Of a stretch of DNA of 64,000 nt, positions 23,915 through 36,331 are shown in pieces. The DNA comes from Arbacia lixula (Eukaryota; Echinodermata; Echinoidea; Arbacioida; Arbaciidae), in NCBI GenBank assembly GCA_963669155.1, contig OZ022591.1:6276851-6340850 (forward strand), in the 5' to 3' direction. The position numbers and the translations under genes were made by a program. Numbering within the stretch: position 1 is the stretch's first letter; each line of letters starts with the position of its first letter. The notes under the pieces are model-generated. The model did not search any database, was not told the origin of the DNA, and worked only from the letters and a program-made list of their open reading frames with translations.

Positions 23915-26091
23915 TTGTTCCTTTAATTTGTCTGTGCAGCTCTGAAGTGTGCTTTTTAGGTGAAAATACTCACAAATCTGATGGTAATCCCGTGCCTTAC
24001 ACACTTGATCTGGTGACGTCCATACTGCGTGTTTTATATGTGCACGTTTTGATAGACGTTAACGCTTATTGCACTGTACACGTTCAGGGAATGGAACAGA
24101 CGAGGAGAGTTGAGAGAGGGGTGCGGCCCATGGGCGTGTACCCCTGTACACTGCATTGGCGCTGAAAATGATCGACACGAGCTGGTAGAGATTTCTCTGT
24201 ACCTGTCAAGAACAACACACATGATATTCATTGTTTGTTCATGGAAGTATGTGTATTTCTTTTATATTACCCAAATGCCTATATAGGCTACATGTATAAC
24301 GGCAACAATATCAAACATATGTCAAAAGAAACAAAGATATGTATCTTAGGAAGCCACGTAATACATGTCATATCATTATGGAGTGACAGTAATGAAAAGA
24401 GGAACTTTCTTATCATTCAATACAAACATGATAAAGAATTGTGCTTTGGGGATATCCCGTCTCAGAGAATCTCAGTGCATGCATGCATGGGTACATATAT
24501 ACGTGACATTTGCATTTTACTCCTATCACTCTGTACCATATTAAATATGAGCATGGTAATGCGTAATAGTGCACTTTTCCTGGCTTGGTAGCCTACTGAG
24601 ATCGAGGCTTAACTAATGCATTCATTCAGTTTAATTCGATTCAAGAGTCATATGAAAGATAATTGATCATAATGTCATGATTATGCTAATTGCAAGTATA
24701 ATGAATAACGTACAACTTGTATGATGAAACAGGTAGATTATCAAACTTCAGTAGAAATAACAAATATCAAACATCAGCTTAGAATAAATCATAAAGCACA
24801 CGTTCTCAACTCTCTTTCTCTCCCTCTCATTCCTTCTCCCTCTTTCTCTCTCGATCCCTCTACTATTTTTATTACACTTCCTACTCCTCACATCTCCCCC
24901 CTCCCCTCCCCTATATCTCCCGGCCCTCATCCAGCTCTTATCTGATTTATTTTCTCCCTCCGTCGCCTTTCCTTCGACGTCCTCCCCTGAATGCTCTTCA
25001 TATGCCTCTACCATTCATTCCCATTTATCTAGATACATGGTTCCACCTCTGTCCCACCCCTGTCTCCCTACCTATTACAACCGAAGTTGTTCTCATCCAC
25101 CCTACACTCCCTTCCCCATAAAAAATATTATTATCAATCTGTTTTTTTTCTAATACAACCACCATGCCCATGTGTATAGAACTATTTGCATACGTTTCAG
25201 TGAAAGCGTTTTCTGAAGTAATTTCATTGCTCCATCCTGTCAATAAATGAAATACCCGCACAGGTTCAAATCCATCTGGTTCCAAGATTTTTGACCAACT
25301 CGTTGATTTTCATTTACAGGATGGATCACGCGGTTACTACTATGTGTATATGTATGTCCAAGATGTCTTGCCCGATATGCAGTAGATTACAGGCTCAAAG
25401 CCATCTTATTCCAGGATTTTTGGCCGTCTACGTTTTCATTCATTGCACTACGTACAGCTGCACATGAAAGAACACAAAAAATAGGCCTTGCAGAGTGACA
25501 TGCATGCCTGAGGCCGGTGCACTTAATTCTTTATTCTGGGGCTCTTTGCTCACAGGAAGATTTTCCAGCATGAACATAATTAACATAAAGTACATTTGCA
25601 TATCCAAATGAACTTTAAAAAACCCACAATGTAAATAAAAGGAATGGAGCAGGCCAACAAAAATGTAGGAACCCCATTCACTAAATCAACCAATGAAAGC
25701 AAGAAGGACGATGATGGGTAAATGATCTGGGTGATTATGTAATCAAGAATGTTCAACAAAAGAGCCAGATGTGAGGATGACATGAATGAGCACGTCTGAA
25801 TAGGAAAAGAGTCAAGGTGATCAGAAATAGAATGGTGACAAAATTGAACTAAAGAGAAACTGAACAATTAATAGATAATTCAAAGGAACAAAAAACCTCC
25901 CTACAGTAGGATTCTTGTCTAGAATTTAAGATGGTCTGCCAGAAATGTGTAGTGTGTGTGTAGTGTGTGACGCAGTGTGGGTTAGCTTTCTTTTAGAAGA
26001 ATTCGATCATTTGTATTCTCGAAGGCATAGTGAAGGGTTGTTCTGCTCACGGCCCGGTTGAATTTGGAGAGTAAAACTAGACTGTTCTTGA
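23915..26091. other. Intergenic: XXYLT1 5' flank
   Basis: The XXYLT1 promoter or an untranslated exon should lie just above 23914. A possible acceptor (minus, ACACTTCAG near 23941) hints at a 5' untranslated exon, but this is weak. A C/T-rich tract runs at about 24805-25075. Two related ~55-bp segments at about 25261-25316 and 25390-25440 each carry CAGG(T/C)TCAAA(T/G)CCATCT. I see no coding exon. Confidence 0.5.
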
Positions 26092-26615
26092 GACTGCCAG
26101 CCAGTCTCGACTGCCAGCCAGTCTCGACTGCCAGCCAGTCTCGACTGCCAGCCAGTCTCGACTGCCAGCCAGTCTCGACTGCCAGCCAGTCTCGACTGCC
26201 AGCCAGTCTCGACTGCCAGCCAGTCTCGACTGCCAGCCAGTCTCGACTGCCAGCCAGTCTCGACTGCCAGCCAGTCTCGACTGCCAGCCAGTCTCGACTG
26301 CCAGCCAGTCTCGACTGCCAGCCAGTCTCGACTGCCAGCCAGTCTCGACTGCCAGCCAGTCTCGACTGCCAGCCAGTCTCGACTGCCAGCCAGTCTCGAC
26401 TGCCAGCCAGTCTCGACTGCCAGCCAGTCTCGACTGCCAGCCAGTCTCGACTGCCAGCCAGTCTCGACTGCCAGCCAGTCTCGACTGCCAGCCAGTCTCG
26501 ACTGCCAGCCAGTCTCGACTGCCAGCCAGTCTCGACTGCCAGCCAGTCTCGACTGCCAGCCAGTCTCGACTGCCAGCCAGTCTCGACTGCCAGCCAGTCT
26601 CGACTGCCAGCCAGT
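26092..26615. repeat. 17-bp minisatellite, about 31 identical units
   Basis: The unit TGCCAGCCAGTCTCGAC repeats about 30.8 times without a visible substitution. The last unit breaks into GTGCCTGAAGTGCCTGAAG. As 17 is not a multiple of 3 and the unit has no stop in any phase, it gives long open frames on both strands (WQSRLAGSRDWLAVETG on the minus strand). I treat these as artefacts: there is no splice context or start that makes sense. Such perfect homogeneity implies recent expansion. Confidence 0.95.
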
Positions 26616-26779
26616 GCCTGAAGTGCCTGAAGCTGTATTTAACCAAGAATGTTTAAGCAAGTGGATATTCATGACTAGCAGTGCTGCTCTCAACAATATG
26701 ATGCATACCGATAAACTGGTAGTAGATTGACTTGTATTACTAGTACGTGTAGTTGATTTAGGCCGACTTGTCTAGAAAC

Positions 26780-26904
26780 CTTTTTGACAAACAACCAATC
26801 AGAGACAAGAAAGCACTCTCGCATGCGAAATACGTAAACAAACCAGTCGTAACGCGGTGATTTGGAAAATTAGCTACACTCAGTCATCTTAATCACAGGA
26901 TATC
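26780..26904 (+). promoter_or_regulatory. Possible MIIP promoter and 5' untranslated exon
   Basis: A CCAAT box on the plus strand (CAACCAATCAG, CCAAT at 26794) precedes a consensus donor GTAAGT at 26905. The first MIIP coding exon begins right after a splice acceptor (28371), so an upstream untranslated exon is needed. An exon ending at 26904 and joined over a ~1.47-kb intron would fit. This rests on motif and position only. Confidence 0.35.
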
Positions 26905-27388
26905 GTAAGTGTGGTTTATCTGATTTGATGTTGGTATACATGTATGTAATTACATTTTTTTTTAGGCCAGGTAATTGAATGAGACGATTTGAATGTTTGA
27001 GTATGTTCGACCGCGATCGATCGTGCACCCTGAACTGTATTTTATTTTCCTGTGCCTAGTGCCTGTGTGTGTCTGCATGCCGTGGGTACCGTTGATGCAG
27101 CCGGACCGCTCGGGGTGAAAACGCAGCGCTTGTGGCGTAGCGCCTTGCCTGGCCTGGTGCAGTGCAGTGCCACGGCCCGGGCACGGCCACAATCGAATCT
27201 CAGTTTTTGTGCAACAAGAACCTCACCGCCTTCGGCCAAAGCCAGGCGTGGGGGTCCTCACACTACTAGGGCTATTAAACACAGACTTATGTTGCAGCCT
27301 TGCTTACCGGTAGCAAACAAGGTATTGCTAGCCTTGACATTGTTGCTTTGAGTTGGAAGTTGGAGATTGTCCTATTCAAACTACACAG

Positions 27389-27612
27389 TACACTACAGCT
27401 CAAAGGAATTGGCATAGTTATAGGGAAAGGGAAGAAGGGGAAGGAGCTGCATTTTTAAACTGTGGTATATTTTGTCCAGTTTAGCATGAAACACGATGCA
27501 TTAGCCTAAAAATCACCATGTTTCATGCTGAACTGGACAAAATATACCGCAGTTTAAAATTGCAGCTCCTTCCCTTTCTTCCCTTTCCCTTTCTTAATGC
27601 CAATCCCTCTGT
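27389..27612. mobile_element. Foldback MITE, family A, copy 4
   Basis: The left end is TACACTACAGCTCAAAGG and the arms carry GGGAAAGGGAAGAAGGGGAA and its complement. The right end is eroded (TTAATGCCAATCCCTCTG), so the outermost ~10 bp no longer pair. If the MIIP transcript starts near 26.9 kb, this copy lies in its first intron. Confidence 0.82.
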
Positions 27613-28382
27613 TGCTCTGTTGCTTGAGATGCCAAGAAATTTTTTGAGCATGCCTCTGATTTCTAATGAATAAATGGTGTCACCATGGAAGGTCCATGGT
27701 GTCACCTTACTGCGACCAGCCCGCTCACGCAGTGAGCGGGCCTGCTCCCGCTGCGCGGGAGCAGTCCCGGGGCTAGGTGTCACCGTGCATTTACCAGCCA
27801 ATGCCTGTGCATGTATTTGCCAATGCAGACCACCTTATACTTGTCCAAAAGTATGTCTCGTATTTCTTTTTGGTCTTGCCTTAATGAGAAAATTATCAGT
27901 GGGTAATCCTGGGACCAATCTCATAATTTGACACATGCTTGGCTCAATAGAGCATCGCATGTTCATATCACTGAACCAGAGCTGAAACCGGCCTCTCTAC
28001 TCGAGATGATACATGTACGTACGCACTGTCAATCTGGTGAGTTCAGTGCCAGGCCCGTGCCCTTGGCAATGAAAAAGTTCAGGAGTAAATGCCAGTACAG
28101 GTGCATTGCATCAGTCCTGATCTCAATCATGTTCTTTCAATTACTTTGAATATTTGATGAACGTCCATGCTTATTTAAAAAAAAAATGAGGGTCAACTTC
28201 ATCAACAGAGATGTAGAATTCATAATACATGTATAGCATGAAGACTACTTTGTAGTTTGCCTTTATTTTCAGGCTCAGCTGTTCTGCATGAATATTAAAT
28301 ACATGCTTTTTCTAACTTTCTTACTTTGTCTGTATCTTGTCTGATTTCTTTGCTCTATTCCCTCATCTCAGCTCCTACCAGT

Positions 28383-31300
28383 ATGGATGACCTGATGAGA
28401 CTGCGGAGTGAGTACAGCAGCTTGCATGGAGAGCTGCAGAGACGGCAGGCTTCTCTCAATGCTTATCTCCAGGGCAAACTCTTCACCAGGACAGGTTTAG
28501 AGGAGCAGAGAGAGGCGTCTCAAAGGGTTCACAATAACAGGTGAGCTGCAACAAATCTGATTCCCACTCAATGCCTTCTGTATACTAATACTGTAATAGG
28601 CAGCCATGAGGGCAATTGGGCAATGTTGCCTGGATATCAATCACAAAAAAAAAAGATAACTCATGAAAAGTATGTGACACTGTCAATTGTGGGAATATTG
28701 CTTTATAAGTTTATAGAGTAGTGGTATCAGAGTGCATCCCACTCATTGAAATTTAATACAGGTGAATATAATTCAAATTTCATGGGGTATGTTGTGAAAG
28801 GTGGAAGTAACTTTTGAGCTGTTTGTACCTATTGAACACGGTAAACATTGTTCCTGATGCATTTCTATTTATTTCTTATTAAAGAACCCAGCACCAAGTC
28901 CCTGCGGAGAACCCTCCCTGGTCCAGTACTCCTCTCCGACACCACGCCCGCCAAAGACCTTCATACAGGCATTTAGGTGGTCCAGCCGAACACACCCCTC
29001 TCTATGATCATCATCAAGCAGCAGACAAGATCAGTCAAGGCAACACTCACCCCCACGGGAAGCGGAAGTCTGAGGGACACACGCCGCGCCAGACCGGCAG
29101 GGGGTCCAGCCTGATGCATCATGGGTCAGAGTCCAAACGTCTACGGAGCATGCAGCATGGCCGTCCACGATCACGCACAAAGAGAGGCGCGTCTCCATCA
29201 AGCCAAAACCACGCCTCGGCGTTGCGAGCCCGCAACGATCAAGACCGTCGACATACAAGTGCTAGAGATGATGCCAGCTTTTACAGACCATCTTTATCTG
29301 ACGCAAGAGATTCTAGCTGGCATGTAGGAGCCGAAGCGGCTGCAGCCTACGAGAACAGAGACCAAGAGAATGCTGGTGAGGGGAGCTATGTTGAACAGCT
29401 CTTGGCTGAAGGCAACGACCGGTTTGCAAGCATGAGGGCGAGAGAAGTCACCCCGAAGCCAAGGTCCATCCTTCTCACTCCTGGGGGGAGAACAAAGAAG
29501 GTATAACCCCATTGAAAATGTGAGATTCTGTCAAACGGGTTTTGTAGTTCACATGGAAGTGGTCTGTCACTGCTGCTTGCCAAATGGCAATCCTATTTGG
29601 CCTTTAACATGATTTCACCAACAGTCCTAGTGACTGTGGCATCAGTAATTGAGTTAACGTAACAATTTGATGGCTTTGCTGGTGTAGGAACATACTAGTG
29701 TCAAAGGGTTTATTACCATTTGGTCCAATCCCAGTTGGTCCACTCACCATTTCGTCTACAGGGAACCCCTTAAAAATACAGTTTTAGATTAAAATTAAGG
29801 GTCAACTTATCAACAACTTTAATCTACACCATAACCTCAACCGTTAACCCTAATCCGGACCCCTAACCTAACCCTAACCCATACATATCAGCATGTGATG
29901 GTAGACGAAATGTTGAATGGACCAACTGGGAGTGGACCAAATGGCAAATCACAGTGTCAAAGTACAAAGGCAGCAAACCAGCCTTGTGTGGAGATCCCTT
30001 TTAAATAACTGTCTGAAAATTTTTGGATAGAGACCTGCCAATAAATATTCTAGATCAAGTGAGATTTGGGCATTGCTGTCACTTTCAAATTATATCAAAC
30101 CAATGAGACCTTTTCTTTTCAACTATTTATGCCCACCTTAAACTGAAGCTCCTAACTAAGAAAACAGTTCATGTATTTCCATTATATATGTATAGAGAAA
30201 TTCACAGATCGGCCTGTCTGATTTGTATGCATGCTTTTATCAAAAACAATTTTGTATTCCATTTTATATTAAGCAATATATACATGTTCTGTTAGTAATT
30301 AATGTATTTATGGAAATTATGATGAATCAATAATCTATTCAGAATTTTTTTTTTGTAAGTATTTACAAGGAATTGTGCCTGGCAAACACAGTCTGGAATC
30401 AAGATTCATAACATGTGTCATTTATGTACCGGTATTCTTCCTTCATTTCGATCATGATGTCTCAGACACCCATGAGGGTCAGCTTTCTCGAGAGACTCAA
30501 CAGGGGTCATCAGAACTCTCCTATTCAAGCACTCCCCCGCCAGTCCCGTTACCATGGAGACCCGTCACTGTCGTCATCATCTCTACAGGGAAGTCTCCAT
30601 GAGCGCAGTTTTGGCAACGTGACCCAGCCGCTGCTGGGCTACGATTGGATCGCTGGCATGATGGATACGAGCCCCAGCACAGACGAGAAGTCCAGCGCCT
30701 ATCTGGAAGAGATCAAGCAGTTTCGGATGTTGAATAGAGACGACTGCGTGCATTCATCGGTTGGTCATGAGTGAGTGTTTTTGTTCCCTGTGATTATAAT
30801 TCTTCCAAAATCACAAAGGGTGATGAAATGCAACCTAGATTTAAATTCAGCACTGAAATCTGTTATATTTTTCTAGTGGAAGCCACATTCCAGTACAATT
30901 TTATTAGTACAGTTCGGCTTTGATAATATGGCCATCGATTATACAGAGATCTCTGTTATCCGGACAATGGACTTAGCAGTCATTGCCTGTAATTGATACA
31001 CTTAAAACTGTTAACTTCATTACATAATCTTTTGTGAAAACCAGTGCAATGTGATTAAAAATGTTGCTGTGCTGTTTACTTGCATTGTGCTTTTATCCTA
31101 CTTGTTCTTATTTTTTTGCCAGCCAAGATATGATGAACATGTCGCAAAGCTTTCATGCTGACCCTGAGCCTATTTTACAAGCAAAAGAACACAAGTGTAA
31201 GTATGATCAAGATATCATTAGAAGTGATATTTGTGTGGGAATACTTGCTCATGAATATAGACTTTACTGGAACAATAGAATTTCTAGAAATAGTATTTCT

Positions 31301-33788
31301 TAGTATTAATGTGCAGAGTGCTATTTAGAATGCTATGACTCACCTGCTATATGAAGTTGTTATTATAACAATGATTTATGCATTTGTTTGGCATGATTCG
31401 TTAAATTTTGTCCTTTTTTCACCTTCTCATTTCACCCTTCCAGGCATTCACAATTATGTGTTGAATGACAGACTTTTTGCTGTACCCCTGCATGGAAATG
31501 ACAATGGTGAGAGCCTCTGTGCAATCTGTCAAGGTAGACGGGGCAGCGAAAAGAAATCCACAACATCACCATCTTACATCAGGTACTTTGAATATTTTTT
31601 AAAGCCCTTTCTTTAGTATTTCTTGATACTGCTTTTTGTTAAACCTAGTGCATGTGAGGGCCACTTTAATTCCCCACAATTACCATATATTTTAAAGCTA
31701 TTTTCAAAGTTGAATGGCCAAAGAGCCATTCTCAATTATTAGAGGAACCGTGTTGTGTTGCAAGTAGGATAGAATGAAATCCATGCCACTGAATCATATT
31801 ATGATTTATAATGAATGTAGCATCCATTTGGTAAATGCCATTTCCCTAGTAAAGGGAATCATCAGGGAATTCTTAGAAACCATTACTTGCCATTGATTAA
31901 ATGTGTGTGCTATTATTGTCCAGTTATCATCCATTATATATGTCCATAACTGAGGAACAAACAATATTCTTTGAGCATTTCAGCTATTGACCTACTGGTA
32001 GTCATTATTAACTTACAATACCCTAGAAGTTACAATAATTCTCCCTGGGGCGTGTAAGGAAAAGTCCTCCCACAATGCCCAGCGCAGCGCACATTTGCAG
32101 TCAGACCCAGTTTCGGCCTTATACACTAACACACTAGACCGGAAATTTGGGTGTTATATGCTGCAATGTGGACTGTGGAGAATTATATCGCTTGTGCAAT
32201 ATGACTGTTGGTAGACCAGTAAAGAATGTCTGTCTTTCAGGGTTAATATACCTTACACCGAGACCGGAAATTTGGGCATTATACACTGCAGCGTGGACTA
32301 TGGAGAATTATATCGCTTGTGCAATATGACTGTTGGTAGACCAGTAAAGAATGTCTGTCTTTCAGGGTTAGTATACCTCGGTCCACCTTGATGTCACCGT
32401 ACAACGTCCGTCCGCACCGCAGACAGAGCTTCGATCCTACGGACACCATGGGCCTTTCACAGGTGATATATAATAGGGAATGTCATTATTTTATATATCT
32501 ATCAGTTTGTGCTGCATTTACAACTTCTCCCCATGTCTTTAGCCTCTCCTTGGTTCTGTATCTTAAAGAGTGGGTTGCAATCTAATGCAACTCTCCATAT
32601 CCCTCACCAGCACTGTTATCTATTGCACGTCCTAGCCAATGTCTGATTTTTAAAATCAACATTGTACTTTGACAAGCCATGCAAGCCTCAATCAAAATTT
32701 CTTGCTAGTAACATTCACATTCTATTCCAACTTCTGTATGTTAGTCATGCTCTCTGTAGATAAAGCTGAAATTAAAATTGGAATAAATTTGATTACAGGC
32801 GGGTGTTTCACCAAGCTGTTCGTAAGTTACGAACGACTTTACGAGCGACTGGTGATCCCTTCTTGTGCTAAATCAGATTCGCAATGAACAAAGCATGGTA
32901 TCGCATTTAGCACAAGAAGGGATCACCAGTCGCTCGTAAAGTCGTTCGTAACTTACGAACAGCTTGGTGAAACACCCGCCTGGTAGCTCATCATAGATGT
33001 AGCAGTAACATCCTCAACATTATAAACTAGATGTTCTATTTGATTTTTAGACATAGATGGCCATTACCTGTTAACATTTTGAGCTGTTGCTAGTTATTTT
33101 CTGTTAATCTAAATGATCTCCCTCATACTTGTAGAAGTATTATCATCCCTAGCTCTGTGATCATGAATGCTTTTTATATCCCACATCCTTCCCATGATGC
33201 AGCACTGCCTGGCTGGCTGGCAGAATTCCCGTCCGTCAATGATGCCGCCTGCATCATCCATCGATCTAAAAGCCTCTCTGGATAAGACTATAATGGCTGC
33301 CTCATCGCTGGTGAGTGATTTTCATTACAAAGACACACATGTAACGCTGGGTTTTAACGAGTGATGTGGACCTCATGTAGGTATTTGAATCAGATATATT
33401 GTTCATGAAGGTATTAAGGAAAATTGTCTGATGAGCAGTCCATGTATTTAATTTTCATCTTCGTCTGGCTTTTTCATTTACAGCTATTCATTTAAAAATA
33501 ACCCAACGAGACTGCACTTGATACACATGAAATATCATTTGATATTACCCTTACCTTGTTAGAATGGAGCCACATTATTTCATGCTCGTTTCTTGTTCTT
33601 TACAGTTCGATCCAGCTGGTAATGATGTGCGTGATACGACCGCAGCGCGTCCCATGGGTCCATCACGCCACACCCAGGACCTCCTGAACCGATCCCACGC
33701 GTTGCGGGCTGACTTGCAGCGACTAGAATGGGCGGGACTATCCATGGACTCATCTCACAATCATTCACGCAACTATCCCCTCTTGTGA
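28383..33788 (+). CDS. MIIP: MIIP (migration and invasion inhibitory protein) orthologue, eight coding exons
   Basis: Human MIIP is reported to bind IGFBP2 and restrain cell migration, with links to mitotic control. Exons: 28383-28540, 28885-29500, 30466-30770, 31123-31196, 31444-31582, 32366-32462, 33203-33310 and 33606-33788. All introns are GT-AG and the phases fit (product 559 residues; the human protein is about 388). The N-terminus (1-52) is a Leu/Arg-rich helix like that of MIIP. Exon 2 is a long, basic, Ser/His-rich, probably disordered region ending KPRSILLTPGG. Exon 3 has MRVSFLE and the family signature LGYDWIAGMMDTS (about 315-327). Exons 4-5 carry DRLFAVP and a CAIC pair, comparable to a Cys-rich block in vertebrate MIIP. 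Exon 6 has VSIPRSTL and PHRRQSFDPTDTMGLSQ, and exon 7 starts HCLAGW, as in vertebrates. The C-terminal exon 8 is less conserved. The ATG lies 11 bp after an acceptor, implying an untranslated first exon. WRAP73 follows 2.5 kb downstream on the same strand. Confidence 0.9.
29715..29957. mobile_element. Foldback element with telomere-like core in MIIP intron 2
   Basis: The arms are ACCATTTGGTCCAATCCCAG plus GTTGGTCCACTCACCATTTC, and their inverted partners ending AGTGGACCAAATGG. The centre contains CCTAACCTAACCCTAACCC, close to the (TTAGGG)n telomere repeat. It is non-coding. Confidence 0.75.
32136..32385 (+). repeat. 125-bp tandem duplication spanning the MIIP exon 6 acceptor
   Basis: Two copies with a period of 125 bp both begin AGACCGGAAATTTGGG. 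Both include GAATTATATCGCTTGTGC and then GTCTGTCTTTCAG followed by GGTTA(A/G)TATACC. The second copy provides the real acceptor (32363-32365) and the first bases of exon 6. The first copy carries an equal acceptor at 32238-32240. Use of the upstream acceptor would add 125 nt and shift the frame, reaching a stop soon after. Confidence 0.9.
32796..32982. mobile_element. 187-bp near-perfect hairpin in MIIP intron 6
   Basis: Arms of about 75 bp: CAGGCGGGTGTTTCACCAAG through TTCGTAAGTTACGAAC and GAGCGACTGGTGATCC, with the exact inverted series on the right. The loop is about 35 bp. Almost no mismatches are seen, so it is probably young or actively maintained. It has no coding capacity. Confidence 0.9.
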
Positions 33789-34945
33789 CCAGCGTGACAC
33801 AATTTTGGCTCTGGCAAAATTGAAGACTAATTTTGTGTTTTCAAGTCCTCTCCACTCAAAAAAATAGTGGAAAAGTTATAAAGGTGACAAATGTGCTTTA
33901 GTTCTTGGGCGATGTTGTATGTTTGTGTGCCAGACAGTCTGGTGCTCTAGAGGATTAGTGTGACACTGTATTACTGGTGCAGAAATGCATTATTGACACA
34001 TAGTGAGTTGAATGTAACTGACAATTGATTAATTCTATCAGGGCAACAGCTTTCGTATATCCGTGGTTGTTTTTACAGGGAGTGGATTGTAACCTCCAAT
34101 TGATATGAATGGCCATGGAATAATAACCATTCTTGTATGTATTATCAACAAATTCTCTCCCCCTTCCTCTTCAAAACAGAATACTGTATACACCATATAT
34201 TTCGCGAGTCTAATTTTTTGCGAATCAGGACTTCTCGTCAATTTCGCGAGTGGTTAAATTTGCGATCGTGAACTACGTGTATGTGCTCGAAAGCATATAT
34301 ATGTGCTCTAAAACATCGTATTCATAGTTTCGCGGATAACATCCGTCTCGCAAAATTCACGAAAATAAAAACCACATGAAATATATGGCATATACAGTAA
34401 ATGAATGGGAAAATTATTAAGAATATGCAAGCTCAATAGTCTCCAAAATTATTTGGATGATTCAATATTGAATATAATGGAGTAATCAGGTTATTCAAGA
34501 AGGTGTCCAGAAAGCAATAAAACAGCTTTTCACATTTCCAACGGAATGTAAAAAAGGTGAAAAATGCCAAGATGTTGACCTTAACATGCTGCATCCTATA
34601 CAGCTAGGGTACCCAGGTATGGAGTGGCTAGCAAATACTTTCTATGTATCATTTGTTTATAAAAATAATAATAAAAAATATAAATGCATATAGAATATCA
34701 TTTAGGGCAGCAGTCATACCAATTTGATGAGAGAAAGTATGATAAACAAAGGTGTAGATCATTTTCAGGTAGCTCTGTTTGATCTTGATTTGCTGCGCAT
34801 ATACCCTTATCAGTCAGTCAGTTGAGACTGGCAATCTGATCAGACACAAGTCATCTTACGTGTTTTGAGAAAGTGGCTCAAAATAGTGCTAAAGGATTCC
34901 TTAATCCTGCCAAAGATAAAAGTTGGAAAGGGGTCTATCATATCT

Positions 34946-35192
34946 TTAACCCGTTGCTCATGGATAGATTATCTGGCTTTGTGAACCCTTATTGTGATAA
35001 GAGTTTAACATTATCCATGAAACTGCAGTATCCAAAAGGGTGTAGCTTGATTGCTCCTTGTAAAGCATTTGAAGTTCATCCATTGCCTGTTGTCTAATGT
35101 TCATGCAGCAGATTATGCGGGAATCGCTTTGCTTAGTATCTGGGGGAAAAAACCCAACCCGCAAATACGCAGGCTCAGGGAAGAACGGGTTA
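34946..35192. mobile_element. TTAACCC-ended element, uninterrupted copy
   Basis: It starts TTAACCCGTTGCTCATGG and ends AGAACGGGTTA. Landmarks are TTTGTGAACCCTT, CTGCAGTATCCAAAAGGGTG, GAAGTTCATCCATTGCCTG and GCTTAGTATCTG. The same order recurs in the split copy at 42083-42683. A TTAA flank with CCC/GGG termini is the usual arrangement in piggyBac-type elements. No transposase is encoded, so this would be a MITE of that type. Confidence 0.75.
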
Positions 35193-35669
35193 CTAGTAAC
35201 GAGTCGATCATTTGCCTTAGTCATAATCATGCAGGCTGTTCGCGTCGGGTCCACGCCATAAATAGTTATGTGTTAGATAAGATAGCAGTATCCCCCTGGC
35301 TGAAGTTTGGAAATAGTGCAGTAAATACTCAAGATGACTTGGTAATCTGTTTTTACCATGGTAACTTTTTGAGGAATGTGGAATACTGTATAAGCAAACA
35401 AAATCAAGGTGTGTTTTGTAACAATTTACATTGTAAATCCCTGAATAATGTCAAAGAATGATCAATTTCTTACTGTAATTGCCGAATGAATTTTCAACAA
35501 TATAATGGAATATGGCTTTACGTGGAAGTAATGTTCATTGTTTTGATGAGTTTGAATGCAAACATAACTTAAAAGAACCAGGAAATGCCTGAATATTAAC
35601 AAGGAGTAGGAGATATGAAAAAGGAAAATATGATGTGAAAATACTTGTTTTAGTATGTGTATTGTCAGT

Positions 35670-35783
<114 letters not shown>

Positions 35784-36331
35784 TAACCAAAGAAGAAATC
35801 ATGTTACACATGTACAGGGAAAGATGGGAGGGGCCATCATCTATGGATAAAATGACATTAATGTGTGTCATAGAGGGATGGATGAGAAAAAGGAAATTAA
35901 AGAAAGGACATGAGAGGAACAGAAGAAATGGGATGGAGGCCGGCCCACGCAAGGGTGTTTGCGTGTTGGGGGAGGGGGGGGGGGGGGGGGGTACACATGA
36001 GATAAAAATGACAGCAATTATGCAGGAGAGAAATCTGCTTGTGAAATATTATTACATTTTCGTAAGCGTTCAGATGTTCGAAAAAAAAGGTTCTGAGCAA
36101 ATTTTGAATCACCAATTTTCACGCCCGAGTGCATGATTTCGGAAACTCAAGTACACTTGGTTAAATCTGGAGACTATGCACTGCGGTACGGTACGATATC
36201 ATCGCGAAAATTGTGGTCGCTAACTTCAATTCAGAAGTCAGAAGCCAGGAAACGGCCCGGCAATCGAAAGTTGATTTGAAGTTCACTAAATTTAACGACA
36301 ACAAACGATAATAACTGTTGAGCAAGACAAG

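Noticed and set aside
23912-24004. Extra 30 N-terminal residues for XXYLT1
   Set aside because: This extension would need a GTG start. The first in-frame ATG is at 23914-23912 and already gives a membrane anchor at the expected place.
25261-25290. tRNA gene or SINE head suggested by GGTTCAAATCC
   Set aside because: Only a B-box-like word is present. I find no matching A box or cloverleaf at the right spacing, and the word recurs in changed form at 25390 as part of a small duplication.
26092-26615. CRISPR array
   Set aside because: Units are directly contiguous with no spacers, and the genome is clearly animal.
26007-26696. A 229-residue protein with a 17-residue repeat (WQSRLAGSRDWLAVETG)
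   Set aside because: It is the 17-bp minisatellite read through. The opposite strand is equally open, and there is no homology, splice context or plausible start.
29840-29885. True interstitial telomere array
   Set aside because: There are only a few imperfect CCTAACC units, and they lie inside a foldback element rather than as a long array.
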